Below, in pieces: positions 1 to 10,924 of a stretch of DNA of 64,000 bases (position 1 is its first letter; each line of letters opens with the position of its first letter). The stretch spans positions 664,501 to 728,500 of the forward strand of contig NW_027526502.1 of NCBI RefSeq assembly GCF_052857255.1. The letters run 5' to 3'. The translations under genes and the position numbers were made by a program. This DNA comes from Amblyomma americanum (lineage: Eukaryota > Arthropoda > Arachnida > Ixodida > Ixodidae). A model generated the notes under the pieces. The model worked only from the letters and a program-made list of their open reading frames with translations, was not told the origin of the DNA and ran no database searches.

Positions 1-583
1 GACTGCTCCACCTAAGGCCTAACTGTTGTACTTTACCAAATCTGGTAATTTTTCACATGCGTGTAAGCAAAGCCGCCAAGGCAGCAGCTCTTAAACAAAT
101 GAACTGAGCGCCATTAAGACCCTCAGCAGCAGGGTCAACAAGAGCTTTTCTGGTATTCGCCTCCTGCAAGATCAATACAGCGTTCTTGAAAAATAGCATT
201 TGAAATAGAACACTATAGCAAGAAATGCAGAACCTAGAAGTGGAAGAGTAGCAGTTTGTTAATGCAACAAGCTCGCAACTTAAAAGCTTCCGAAGCTGAG
301 AAAAAATTATAGTGTAAAGGGGTGTATTCGCAGTGAAGGTCTGCGGTCGTAGATCAGAGCGCGTCATGATGAGCACACTCTCAGGAGTCACTCAGGATCC
401 CCAGCTGCACTTCGTCGACCTCTTCGTCCCGCCGCTTGAACTGCTGCTAGTCGTTCCCATTGCTCTAACATTTCTTTAGTTCCTGCACAAAAGTTGGGAT
501 ACGGGTAGCATGAGCAAGTGCGCATTATAAACATGCTTTATTCAAAATGCATGGGACAGTGTTGAGAACTGTGCATTTCTTAC
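1..583. other. No gene recognised, left flank
   Basis: I see no convincing gene here. The short open frames lack recognisable motifs. A minus-strand stretch around 400-510 could encode a short basic tail downstream of the Harbinger transposase, but it has no diagnostic residue and I do not call it. Confidence 0.4.
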
Positions 584-2110
584 CTATGTGAAGCTCTTCT
601 GGATGAGCACCCGTCGTGCCTGCATTCCCGACAAGCTTTCGCTGACAGCATCAACAGGTGGCAAGTGCTCTGGCTGCCTCGCTGCTGTCGTGCTGGTGCG
701 AGCCGGTGGAGCGTCCTGGATGGGAGCACTTTCAATAGGAGGCTGTGGCTCCTTCATCAAACATGCAAAGTTCTGCAGGGCTGCACACGCTGTGATGATC
801 ACTGCAGCTTGTTTCGGCTTGTGCTGGAGCCCCATATCCAGACAAGGGAAGCGGCGCTTCCAGACACCGAATGTCCTTTCGACCACATTCCGTGTCTTTA
901 GTGGGCTTTTTGGTACCTGCACGTATAAAGGAATACTGCGTTGATTTAATGCCACAGCTCGAAAGTGTGGTCAAGCTTTGTCAACTTTGTCATGCACTGT
1001 CATTGGAAACATTAACTAACCTTCCTTGCGGTGAATTTGCACAGTGATTGCGTGGTAATATAGCGCCTAGAATGTAGTGCTACTCTTCATGGAGCATGGA
1101 GAACGAAGCTACACTCTTCATGGAGTACAAAGCCACATTATAAAGCAGTACTAAAACAAAATGCTGGGCCTCGATCGCATATTCCGAAGAGACACATTTC
1201 GCTATGTGGGACGCCGTAGTGAAAGGCTCCGGAAATTTCTACCACCTGGCGTTCTTCAGCGTGCAACGACGTCGCACAGTACACAGGCCTCCAGCATTTC
1301 GCCTCCATCGAAATGTGAACGCCGCGGCCGGGATCGAACCCGCGTCTTTCAGGCAAGTAATCTTGTGACTGTACATTCGTAGCACCGCGGGGAAATAAAT
1401 AAAATGACAGCACGTACACGACGCGAACGAATACGAATGAGCTGAACAGTGGTAACTGTTCAGAGAATTTCAATTTTCATTGCTCACCTGCACATTGATG
1501 GAGAAATAGCCTTTGCGGTTTCGGTAGACTTCCGCATCTGCACCACCCAGGCTGTTGATGCGGACATGCGTGCAATTATGCAGCCGGTCACACCAGGGAA
1601 TTCACCGATCTCATAAAAGTCCCGCATCAGCTTTTCAAACTGCGAGACGGCTGAAAACTGCACCAGCATCGGGCGCAGGTGCTTGGCAAACAGCAAGGTG
1701 ACCTTGCCAACTGCGCGGCACACCGTGGGCTGCGAAATCCGCACCAGATCCCCGGTGACGGTTTGGAAAGTACCGGCCCCATAAAACCTCAAAGCCAGGA
1801 GTAGCTGCAGCATCGGAGGAACAGGCTGTCCCCTGTTGTCGGGACTTTCACGCAGGGGCAACACGGTGAGCAGCTCCCGCACGGCGTTCTTGGAGAACCG
1901 GTAGCGGGCGAGGAACTGCTCGTCGTCGTAGGGCTCCATGGGGTTCCCCCGATCTCGTAACGCTGGCCGTGGAATCTTCGGCAACGAATGGGCCTCAGAA
2001 AATACTACGTCCATGGCGTGGCAAGCGAACTCGAACGCAGCTACCCTCCGCGCGACGTCCGATCGGTAGGTGGCCATGTTGGAAAATACAACGAAGTCAG
2101 CTTCAAGCAA
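584..2110 (-). pseudogene. Broken PIF/Harbinger (HARBI1-like) transposase
   Basis: This is a DDE nuclease of the PIF/Harbinger family, which cuts and pastes DNA transposons in the nucleus. The upstream piece (2110 to about 1488) carries the HARBI1-type N-terminal region, including FLARYRFSKNAVRELL and ISQPTVCRAVGKV, and reaches the GCI that precedes the first catalytic Asp. A frameshift near 1570 moves the expected continuation (THVRIN, then EVYRNRKGY and FSINVQ) into another frame. That frame ends at a good splice donor, CAG then GTGAGC (1490-1482). The distal piece starts after an acceptor-like TGCAG at 917 and encodes the typical C-terminal motif KTRNVVERTFGVWKRRF, ending at 584. The central exon with the other catalytic acids is not visible between 917 and 1487, where a SINE sits instead. 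Family assignment is firm; the exon model is inferred. Confidence 0.75.
1165..1392 (-). repeat. tRNA-derived SINE, diverged subfamily
   Basis: On the minus strand a box B (GGTTCGATCCC, around 1327-1340) is followed by a body resembling the tick SINEs further right: a stretch like ATTTCGATGGAGGCGAAA, then CCAGGTGGTAGAAATTTCCGG and a TACGGCGTCCC block. Box A is badly eroded. The element lies in the gap between the two Harbinger pieces and may have displaced or followed loss of the central exon. Confidence 0.65.
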
Positions 2111-3320
2111 GCTCCTCAGCCGACTTGAAGTTGGACCGAACTAGGATCGAGCCAAGCCGGTTGCAAGTCGCACTTCAAGCCAAGTTTGGTTTATGAAACA
2201 CGATGGAGCTCACTTGAGACCGATGGAAGTTAAGTTCGAGCCAAGTTACATTTCTGCATTCGGGGGTTAGTCAAACCCGGCCGCATTTGTCACGGCTGAT
2301 TTGCAGTTCCGCCGCTCGCCGGCTCTCCCGTCGTCCCCTCCGGGAGAAAAATGTCCCGGGTGGGTCCGGCGTTGAGAACAAAAGACAGGTTCACCAAAGC
2401 CATTCTCAGACAGCGGGGAGCCGTTTCACCCCGTAAACAGCGGGGGGGGGGGGGGGGGGGGGGGGGGAAGGACCCTTGTAGACGCCACCACCTGCACTCG
2501 TAGCGCTGGAACCACATCGACGGCCCTTTGAAGCCTCGGTAGATTGATGATTCCCAGTGGCTTTAATATTCTTGGCATGTTGGCGTCTCCAAACGTAACA
2601 GTACGTAACCGGATCGATCGGGGAGCTGTGGACTGAAAGTTGTCCAGGCGAAAACGTGTTTTCGATCATCAGCGGTTCATCTTCGACATTCATGTGCTAA
2701 GCATGCTATTGCTGGCATTAAACACATTTTGTGGATGGGAATTTAAGCATGACTGCCGCCAATTTAAACTGGTATTCCGTGTGTCAGAGGGCAGTCAACG
2801 TGTCAAAGGGCTGACCGTATACCTCTGTGCTGTTAGTGTCTGCCTAATTAAGTCACAGTAACATACTCGACTTCATTATAGTCTATGGCGCCTAAACGTT
2901 TATGTGACTCGGTGACAGGCGACGAGAGCTTCCGAATAAAATACTCATTTCCTGGCTTCAGTGAAGAGGTCGCGTAAGCTGGTTTTATGCTAATGTTTAT
3001 TCAAACTTTGATAAAGTGAGCAAAATTGTGTTGTTATGCGCCAGATCGCACCCTTTAGATGTACTTTTCTTTGGCATGCGCGATAATTTATGCTAAGTAT
3101 TTATAAATTTAGCATGCCTCCGGTGACATGCAGGCGCAATAGTTTGATAAGCGCTAGATCTTCTAGCCATAAACCGAAAGGAACCTAAAGAAGCGGCGTT
3201 TAAATAAAGCGCGGCAAAACTTGTTTTCAATTTGCTCTGCGGCTGGGCTGAGCTCACTACAGTAATTTATTTTGTGACTGGCGCACCACCACGCAGGCGA
3301 CAACACAGCCACATATGTAC
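2111..3320. other. Unassigned stretch with a G26 run
   Basis: No gene or transposon is recognised. Positions 2442-2467 are an uninterrupted run of 26 G on the plus strand. The rest is ordinary AT-rich sequence with short chance open frames. Confidence 0.5.
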
Positions 3321-3445
3321 ATGTTTTTATTGCGAAGCAATACTACTTTAGGTCGCACTTCAGCCCGTTCCTTGGCGAGGCGGTGGTAGGCACCATTGAC
3401 CTTTAGCGTGACCTCGCTGCGTGACGTCACACCACGTGACCTAGA

Positions 3446-3690
3446 GTGACGTCACACCAGCTGTGTAAAAACGGGGCCCCATCTCACGCCGTCGCGAGGC
3501 GAGGCGGTAGCCACCAACGGCGGCCTAACTCCCGCTCCTCTCACCAGGGGCGCTACGGTCGGTGTGACGTCACACCAGCTGTGTAAAAACGGGGCCCCAT
3601 CTCACGCCGTCGCGAGGCGAGGCGGTAGCCACCAACGGCGGCCTAACTCCCGCTCCTCTCACCAGGGGCGCTACGGTCAGAGTGACGTCA
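3446..3690 (+). repeat. 118-bp tandem repeat with CRE palindromes
   Basis: Two nearly identical 118-bp units begin at 3446 and 3564, and a partial third begins at 3682. Each starts with the cAMP-response-element palindrome TGACGTCA (3447, 3565, 3683). A fourth TGACGTCA lies just upstream at 3422. Units one and two continue with CACCAGCTGTGTAAAAAC; the third has GTATAAAAC at the same place. Confidence 0.9.
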
Positions 3691-3735
3691 CACCAGCTGT
3701 ATAAAACAGCTCCGCTCCTCTCGCCAAGGCAGTCA
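3683..3735 (+). promoter_or_regulatory. Candidate pol II promoter: CRE, TATA, initiator
   Basis: TGACGTCA (3683-3690) is followed by TATAAAA (3700-3706). About 30 nt after the TATA start comes CAGTC (3729-3733), close to the arthropod initiator. Spacing fits a canonical TATA-Inr core promoter. That it is functional is an inference. Confidence 0.5.
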
Positions 3736-3752
3736 TACAGCCAGATATTACG

Positions 3753-3809
3753 ATGGTGCCTACGAACAAGGCAGCTCGGCAGAATGCAAAGAGGAAGCAT
3801 CAGCCGTAA
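3753..3809 (+). CDS. 18-codon ORF behind the TATA/Inr promoter
   Basis: The first ATG after the candidate start site opens a short frame of 18 codons (MVPTNKAARQNAKRKHQP), rich in Lys and Arg, ending in TAA at 3807. It may be the surviving 5' end of a longer gene once carried by this element, since the inverted right end follows within about 50 bp. I do not recognise a domain and do not assign a function. It may not be translated. Confidence 0.25.
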   Translation: MVPTNKAARQNAKRKHQP

Positions 3810-3880
3810 CACTAGCATAACCCAAGACTACCACCAGCCATACTACCAGCTGATCCTGACACACTATTGCTTCGCAATCA

Positions 3881-4439
3881 CCAGGCTTAACCAAGCTAAG
3901 CCACGGCCGTTTTTTCTGCTTGACAGGGCAGGTCAAGAGCCCACTGGAATTGCCAGCGAGGCATACACCTAATGCTTCCAACTGACCAAAAAGTTTTCTC
4001 TGTGTTGGGGTGCCAAGACGGCAGTGACAGCGCGAGCGCGTGCTAAGCACCGGCACAATTGACCTAAATGCCCCCAACAAACACAAAACCTCCTCAAAAT
4101 CTCCCAACAATAGCCCATCAGGACATTTGGAATCTCCCCATGTGCTCATTTTCCCGAACACATCCAAAAAACGTCCCCACAACCAACCGTGTCCAAAAAA
4201 TTGTGCGTCCCAGGGAAAGCCCCAAAAGGTTAAGGCTCTATTTCTCGGCTCTGACTCAATCAAATTATTTCTCCTTTTTCATGCAGACGTCAGGCATCTA
4301 AGCGCACATATGTGCTAAATTTCAGGCACATGCTTATGTTACAGGTGGTGTAATAAATCTGTCCACTCGCGTGAATGCATGCTGGCTCGGCCATTCGAAC
4401 TTACCTGTTTACATGAAATGTGCTTTACCAAGGTGAAAA
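3881..4439. other. No feature recognised
   Basis: This stretch has overlapping short frames on both strands without recognisable motifs. I see no repeat structure apart from poly-purine and poly-pyrimidine patches. Confidence 0.4.
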
Positions 4440-4985
4440 GTTGGGCTGGTTGGTGCTTGACCTTGTGGAGGGAGCAGCGCAGCACGAGACAAAGAACAGA
4501 AAGGCGGGACACGACACTAAGAACCAGATTTTTAATGCACGTTCGTCGAATATATACATCTCGCTCGTATAAGAAGGAAAGGAAAGAAGCATGAAAAACA
4601 CATAAGATGTACACGCGGTAAAATACTAAGACATCGCACGCAGATAACGAATTTATTTATCACGAAGCGCTATTGAAGGTATGCTGACGCGTACGTCGCT
4701 CTTTTGTCGGTTGTGGAAGGCTTCTGCAATCTCCCTGGTCCGTTGTACAAAATATGACGTGATGACCATTGTGTTGCTAAGCTGCGGAGCACATCCATGC
4801 TCTCTGCAATGTTTTGCTAGTTTAGTGTTGATGGCGCCCTTTAGCGATCTTTTGTGCTCTCGAAGCCGTTCATTCAAACAGCGCCCCGTTTGACCAATGT
4901 AGGTGCGTCCGCATGAAAAAGGCATTTAATAAACCACGCTTTTCACACATTTCACATGATTTTTCCAGTGCTTTTTCTTGCAATG
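4440..4985 (-). pseudogene. Penelope-like element A, GIY-YIG end only
   Basis: On the minus strand 4925-4653 encodes the C-terminal endonuclease of a PLE: the GIY-YIG-type motif TYIGQTG followed by LNERLREHK and the family tail VSIPSIALRD. A TAA stop just before MPFSCG (around 4926) interrupts the frame, so it is dead. Upstream sequence matches the PLE-A copy at 11760-11830 and stops at about 4985, where the A-tail of LINE-1 begins. The 3' sequence (AGCAGCGCAGCACGAGAC) is shared with the plus-strand copy ending near 14045. Confidence 0.8.
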
Positions 4986-5054
4986 ATTTTTTTTTCAAGC
5001 GATGTTTATTGCCTCAGGGCATAAAGGTTATGAAATGAGAGATGAGGAAGATGC

Positions 5055-8000
5055 TTAAATAAATAAAAAAATGTGGGCTGATCTAATGAAATCAGGTAGT
5101 GAACGATGATATGGACCCTGTGTCCAGGCAATATAGGAATCCGGATTGTCCGGTGAGAGTCCCACTGCCGCCAGGTACCGAATTCTCGTCGGCTTCAGCG
5201 CCGGGCAAACCCACAACAGGTGGTGGATATCCGCCTCACAGTCTCTGATCTTGCAGACTGGACACCCTGGGCGGGGATACAAATCTTTGAAATGCGGCCA
5301 CTTGCGTGTCACATTTGGAGTTAGGGCAACCCCGACCCGTATGCTCCGAAGCGCAACCTCCTCTGCACGGGTAAGACCGCGGGGAAGGGTAACCGCACAC
5401 GGAGGGATTAGAGCACGTGTGCAGCGCCGGAGGTGTTCCTGTCTTGTTAAAAGGAGGGTGGTGTCATCCAGAGTGAGGACTCGAGGCAAAGACGAGGTTG
5501 GGGTCGAAAGGCGGGCCGCAGAATCTGCGCGGCTTTGTGCGTTCAGGAGGTCACGCGGGACCCACTCAATGCGGATTTGCTGCGGGATGCGTGCCGCTAG
5601 ACGATGGATGTCTTGGCAGATTTCTGGGGTGCGACTGACGCGTCGTAGTAGGCGTGTGACGTGAAGGGCGTCGGTGCGAATGACAGTGCGGGCCGTAGGT
5701 AGCATGGGAACGGCGGCCACAGTGCACAGTGCCCCTTGAACCACAAGCATCTACGCACAGAAGGAGGAAGGAGGTTCTGAGAGGCGAAACCTTGACGTTT
5801 TGTTCAGCGCAGGCTTGCAAGGACAGTAAACTGCAGCCGTTGTTGTTTCGCAGGCCTGGATGCCTGTGTCAACGTACATAACGATGGAGCCATGCGGCAG
5901 ATTGGCGTCTTGCTCTGTAATTAGGTCGCGAAACGACGATGCCGCGCGGGTAGATGATGGCCGACGTAGATCAGTTGGTTTGTTGTCGCTTAGCTGCACA
6001 AAACGCCAGGGAGCAAGAACTGGCGGGGGCGGCTGTAGAATGGAGTGCAATGAAGCATATGCCCTGAGTGCACACGTTGTATGTGTAAGGTTTGACTTTA
6101 GGCGGCGAGCATCGCGTCGTTGCTGCACCAGCTCATCTAGTGTATTCAGTTGCGCATGTTCTTCGCCACGATCGGGGTAATGCGGGGAAGGCAAGCAGTG
6201 ATGACCCTCATTGCCACTCGATTAGCAGCTTCTAGGCGACCCCGTGGAGCCCTCGTCAAATGCTGGAATTGGGCTTGGTAAACGAGGCGGGATTGCACAA
6301 CCGCCCGCACCAAATGCCGTGCAACATAAGAGCGAGCTCCGCCTGTTTTAGGAGCAATGCGTCTAATCCGACCCAACGCCTGAATTGCTTGCTTTTTAGC
6401 CCGAGAAAGCCAAGCAGTACCTGTTCCTGACTCGTGTATTGTCAAGCCCAAGATTTTTACTGTCGAACTTTCTTGAATTGGAGTTCCGGATAGACGGAGA
6501 CGAATTGGAGTTGCACCGAGTTTACGGCGCCCCCAGCGGTTGGCGACTGACACAAACATGGTTTTGCTCACTGAAAGCTGACGACCAATTGAAGAAGCAT
6601 AAGTCGACGTTATATCAATGGATGATTGTAGGGCTGCTGCTCGAGTCATCAGGTCGTTGTGAGTGCTCCACACCGTTATGTCATCAGCATGCAATAAGAA
6701 CTTAATCTCAGAGACATCATGTAAGCTCCAAGCAAGGGGGATAATAGCAATATAAAATAATGTTGGCGATAACACCGATCCCTGGGGAACGCGCCGCGAA
6801 GAGGCACAAATAATCCGACGGCCTCACCACTGAGGCGTATGGCAAAGTGTCGGCCTTCAAGGAAGGATTCAACAAAATTGCGCAAAGGGGGAAATGCAGC
6901 AGGTCAAGCGATTCCAGGATGGTAGCATGACTGATATTATCGTACGCCTTTTCAACGCCCATGGCCAGTACAGTACGTACATTGTGGCTGCGAGTTGAGG
7001 CCAGAACTGCTGACGCCAAGACAGCCAGTCCATCTTCTGTACCTATGGACGTACGAAAGCCAGTTTGGGCGGGATGGTAGAAACCATGGTGCTCAAGTCA
7101 CCACGACAGTCGTGTGGCAAGTATTTTTTCGCTAAGCTTGCACAATGTTGGCGTGGAAATTTCCGAGGTCTGTCGGCGGCTTCCCCGGCTTTGGTATGGG
7201 AATCGCAACACCCGATTTCCAGGTTTCTGGTAAGACGCTTTCAATCCATACCTTGTTAATGGTGGCGAGGAGTTGAGGCAGTACAGCTGAACTTAATTTC
7301 TTGTTCACATTCAGAGCGCAAAGACGAACACGGACACGAGGGGAGACACCACAAAGCGCCAACTTCAACAACGTTTATTCCTGCGCGTAGTGAATACATA
7401 TACAGTGCAGCGGGCATGCGCAGCAACGAAAAGGAAAGTCATGTAAGACCGGTAGCAGCGCCAAACTGCAAGGGAACCCATGATCATAGGTAGCGCTGCT
7501 GCCGGTCTTACATGACTTTCCTTTTCGTTGCTGCGCACGCTCGCTGTACTCTACATGTATTCGCTGCGCGCAGCAATAAACGTTGTTGAAGTCAGCGCTT
7601 TGTGGTGTCTCCCCTCGTGTCCGTGCTCGTCTTTGCGCTGTGAATGTGAGCATGAAATACCAACTCGCTCAGCAACTGTTTTTAATTAAGTTCTTGTAAA
7701 CCTCGTACGGAATGGAGTCCGGACGGGCGCAGTCTTCCGACGGGTCTCATCTATTGCAGCAAGCAACTCGGGCATTGAAAATGGGCTTGCAATTCCCTTG
7801 GCGTTGGCTGTAGACGCGAGCTTATCGACATATGCTGGAATGGCAGCCAAGGGGGCTTTTATGGCCCTTGGAGGCAACAAATCACACTTGGGGAAAAACT
7901 TCCGCGCTGCATCTCTGGCGAAAGCATCCGGAGCTAAGTTAGCTGCAAAGCATGCTGTGGCCGCAGCGTCAGGACGACGGGAACCATGTTCCATTGCACG

Positions 8001-9089
8001 GAACGTTCGCCAGAGAGAAGCATTCGATGACTTTGTCGAGAGCTGCTCACACCACGCATGCCACTGCCGTCGCGAGAGATCGCGTTCATATCAGCGAGCC
8101 TTGGCAGTAAGGTAATTCAGCCTTGTCCGTGCTTGCGCAAAGTCGGGTCTCGGGAAGCTGCCATCTCCGCTTGTCGGCGAGCAGCCCACAGGTTAAGCAG
8201 ACCCACATCCGGCGCTGGGCGATTCACGTCCGTTCAGGTGACAGCAGTAGCCTTATTCAGCGCAGTTTGTATGCAGTACGTCCACAAGCAGTGTAGATGA
8301 TTGCAGAGATAGATCTTCGAAGGTGCTGCGAAACGTGTCCCAATTGACCACAGAACACCTACAGTGTAATCGGCGGGCCCTTGATGGAGGGAGACCGATG
8401 ATGATAGGATGGTGGTGACTACCCCAGCAGTCTGGCTCCAGGTGCCACGAGGGAGTGTCGGGTCGTGACCACCACGTAAGGTCCGGGGCATATGTTGGAC
8501 TGCGAGCATGGCGCACTGTCCGCGTTGCTTAATCTGGATGGTTGAGTAAAACAAACAGCGCATCCGCGAATGCGTCCCGCACACGCCTACCACGGGGGCT
8601 TGAAGTGGGGTACCCCCAGTCCGGATGAGGGGCGTTAAAGTCACCACCAACTAAAATAGGCCACCCTGGGTGGTGTCGTCGTAGAGTTAATAACCACCCC
8701 AGATTAATGCGGGAGGGAGCTCCACCGGCGGGTCTTACATAGTATGACACGACCACAACAGTTGCCTTGGGAAGCTTCACAGCCACTGCGACTACCTCTT
8801 GATATGAGGTGCACCAGTTTTCTGGAGAGAGGCGAACTTGAGGAAAACCCGCATCAACGTACACCGCCGCCTTTCCCGGAGGGGCGTCAGTGTGCACACG
8901 ACGGTCGTTCATTGAAGGAGACATGTATCCATTAAAGCCCGGAATGGATGGCAAGGCATTGGTCCCCTGCAGTAGCAGGGCCCACACCTGGAGCTTGTTC
9001 ATGCGAAGTCGAGCTTTGAGCTCTCCCAGCTTTGTGGAGAGGCCTCTGCAGTTCCATTGGAGCACACCACAACAACGTGTACTCGCCAT
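5055..9089 (-). pseudogene. LINE-1 ORF2 (EN-RT-RNase H), broken
   Basis: The protein would nick genomic DNA and prime reverse transcription on it. The endonuclease frame (9089-8529) begins LQWNCRGLSTK and holds VGGDFNAPHPDWGY. RT blocks follow in different frames: VLPETWKSG (about 7230), EKAYDNISHATI (about 6950) and HADDITVWS (about 6690), where the usual Tyr of the YADD box is His. An RNase H-like segment (IVMYVDTGIQACETT, about 5870) comes next. The C-terminal motif CPVCKIRDCEADIHHLLWVC is at about 5230. At least four frameshifts or stops separate these blocks, so this copy cannot work. Confidence 0.8.
7305..7685. mobile_element. PLE-C: inverted terminal repeats only
   Basis: Two inverted arms of about 165 bp (roughly 7305-7470 and 7490-7649) are nearly 90 percent alike by eye and are separated by a short centre. 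They start with the sequence AGCGCAAAGACGA, a PLE-like end, and the right arm continues into CAACTCGCTCAGCAACTG. A 12-bp target duplication flanks the element (7293-7304 TTAATTTCTTGT, 7686-7697 TTAAGTTCTTGT). It interrupts the LINE-1 RT region and encodes nothing. It is best read as a non-autonomous Penelope-like derivative made only of inverted ends. Confidence 0.65.
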
Positions 9090-9095
9090 TTTTGA

Positions 9096-10800
9096 TTAGG
9101 CTTCCAAGCGTTGTAATAGAACTGATAGGTCAGAAAACTGGTTTACCATAAATCGGAGGAGGGATGGATGTTGTTGGCTTATCCTGCAGTGATGCAGAAT
9201 GCCTGGTAGAGTCTGCGAAAAACGCATGAGGGCTGGACGTAATCGAAGGCGCTGCAGTGTTAACTGGCATGGAGTGGGATTCCGCTGGTTGTCTACGGCG
9301 AGCAAGCAGTTCACGGCGTTGCCGTAGCTTAGAACCTCGGCTAAAAGGCGTGCAATTTGGTCGTAAACTGCTGCCATGTCCTCACTCAGAGGTTCCAGCA
9401 TGCTGTGATTTTGTGTAGCTTGAAGGCGACGGCGATCCTTGCGCACTTTATCACTGTACGACTGTTGGGCAGGGGCTGCAGGTGTTTTGGGCTCAGAAAG
9501 CTCCGGCCAGTCGTCTTCATCCCACTGGAGAGCCGCAAAACTGTTGGATGTCTCTATCAGGGCTCTGATTTCATTCGGAGGCACTTGCTTACGGATCCCA
9601 CGCCGAACCTTCTCAGTTGCTTTCTGTTTTAATTGTTGGGCAAGTTATAGGAGTGATCTCGTGGTCGTCAGTCTTGCAAAGTCCGCACCTGTTAGATGGT
9701 GTGCTTTGTGGTTGAGCCTCATCTTGCGTTGTAAAAGTTCATGATCGGCGCATGTGGCCAGGTCCGAAACAGCTGTAGCAATAGACAGCACTCGGTTTGT
9801 AAGGGCGAGGCAGCAGAATACGGCCATAGTAGTAAAGTCGTTTTGGGAGAGTTGGTGGGCCCTGTAGTGTGACGATGCACGAGCGCCCCTTTCTCATATA
9901 CCGCGCTTGGTTGACACGGTAGGTTGGACAGTACAGCTCACGCTGGAGGGTCGTCTGGTCTTCGGCAACGTTGACTTTGTAAACAGCACAGCGTTGTAGG
10001 TCCGAACCTTCTACTAGGTACACCTGGACCGGCACCGAGATCTCGCTAGTAATCGATATGCACTTGAGCGTTTGAAGACGCTCGACAGCAGCCAAAGTCG
10101 GGAGCCACACAGCGATGGTATTAGATTTCGTTCTAGCCGTGAAGCCACGAAAACCTTTGGTCCCAAGTCACTCGTCCAGGTTCGCCTGAGGAATCCTGTT
10201 CGGAATGTCTCAGGCTTCTGGCTGCCAGAACTTTAATGACCACTTTATACGATACCGATCCCGATGTCGGCACAACCACATGGTTGGCGTATACGCTGGG
10301 CAAGGATGCTTTCCTTGTGAGCTGAAGTTGGCAGAAGACAAATCCTGTGCAGTGTCCCCTGATGGGCGCTTTTGAGAACTGCGGGAAGCCGGTGGCACGG
10401 ATGGAGGTGCTGAAGACAGGTCCATTGGAGAGCTATCCGCCTCACGCTGCACGGTTGAGGCCCCATCCAGCAGTGGAGGCTGGGCAGCCATTGCCGAGTT
10501 CCGCCCAGAGGGCAGATCGCTTACGGGCTGAGGTGCATTTGGAGAAGCCGGGATTGCGCTGCCGCTGATGGACCGGGAGCAGGGCCCAGGAGCTAGGACC
10601 CAGGATCAGTTGTCAAAAGAGATGTTGCTGAAGCCGTCGTGAACGACGCCGGTGAAGCCACCTCTTCCAGCGCGTCACCGGTGGCCCTAGGCCTAGCTTC
10701 AGAGCCCAGACCAGCTGCCGGGATGACTGAAGGACATTTGCTGACTGCCACCTACTCAGACGGCGCATGAGTTCCGGGAGCTTCCTGAGAAGGTGTGAAG
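9096..10800 (-). pseudogene. LINE-1 ORF1 (gag-like), broken
   Basis: Fragments in several frames make a gag-like RNA-binding protein. A zinc-knuckle start, CYSCFGPGHMRRS, is at about 9780-9740, where the last Cys codon is replaced by TGA. The upstream frame contains a region with hydrophobic and basic character typical of arthropod LINE ORF1. The C-terminal part (9584-9096) directly precedes the ORF2 start at 9089, as expected for this element class. Function is inferred from position and the knuckle. Confidence 0.6.
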
Positions 10801-10924
10801 TCAATTCTCTTGATACAAGGAACGTATTTACGCGGATGGCGAGATTTTCACTGGAGCTATGTAGTACTAGTAGTAGCGATGTGCAGCCAACATAGCAGGG
10901 ACACTTCGTCTTCTTCCCGAATTC

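Larger units (their letters stand above)
3325..3880 (+). mobile_element. Short non-autonomous element with inverted ends
   Basis: The left end (about 3328-3343) and right end (about 3860-3878) carry inverted copies of ATTGCGAAGCAATA. A second inverted pair, GTAGGCACCAT on the left (about 3387) and ATGGTGCCTAC on the right (3753-3763), lies further in. Between them are tandem promoter-like modules (see 3446-3690). No target duplication was found, so the exact borders and transposon class are uncertain. Confidence 0.4.
4987..10860 (-). mobile_element. LINE-1: decayed I-group non-LTR element
   Basis: A long non-LTR retrotransposon lies on the minus strand. Its 3' end has AATAAA, a short spacer and an A-tract (plus strand 4987-4995). 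Order 5' to 3' on the minus strand: ORF1 with a gag-like zinc knuckle (about 10800-9096), APE endonuclease, reverse transcriptase, RNase H and a terminal Cys/His motif (9089-5055). Frameshifts and stops break both ORFs. The RT region is interrupted by the inverted PLE-C insertion (7305-7685). The 5' border near 10860 is approximate because it abuts PLE-A. Confidence 0.75.

Noticed and set aside
2640..2690. CTGATGA next to a hairpin on the minus strand
   Set aside because: The required GAAA after stem II is absent, so it is not a hammerhead.
3682..3972. 96-codon plus-strand frame over the promoter and right end
   Set aside because: It starts inside the CRE and crosses the TATA box and the inverted end; it has no motif.
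4040..4318. Overlapping plus-strand frames rich in Pro, Asn and Ser
   Set aside because: Low-complexity frames in two phases with no homology I can recognise.
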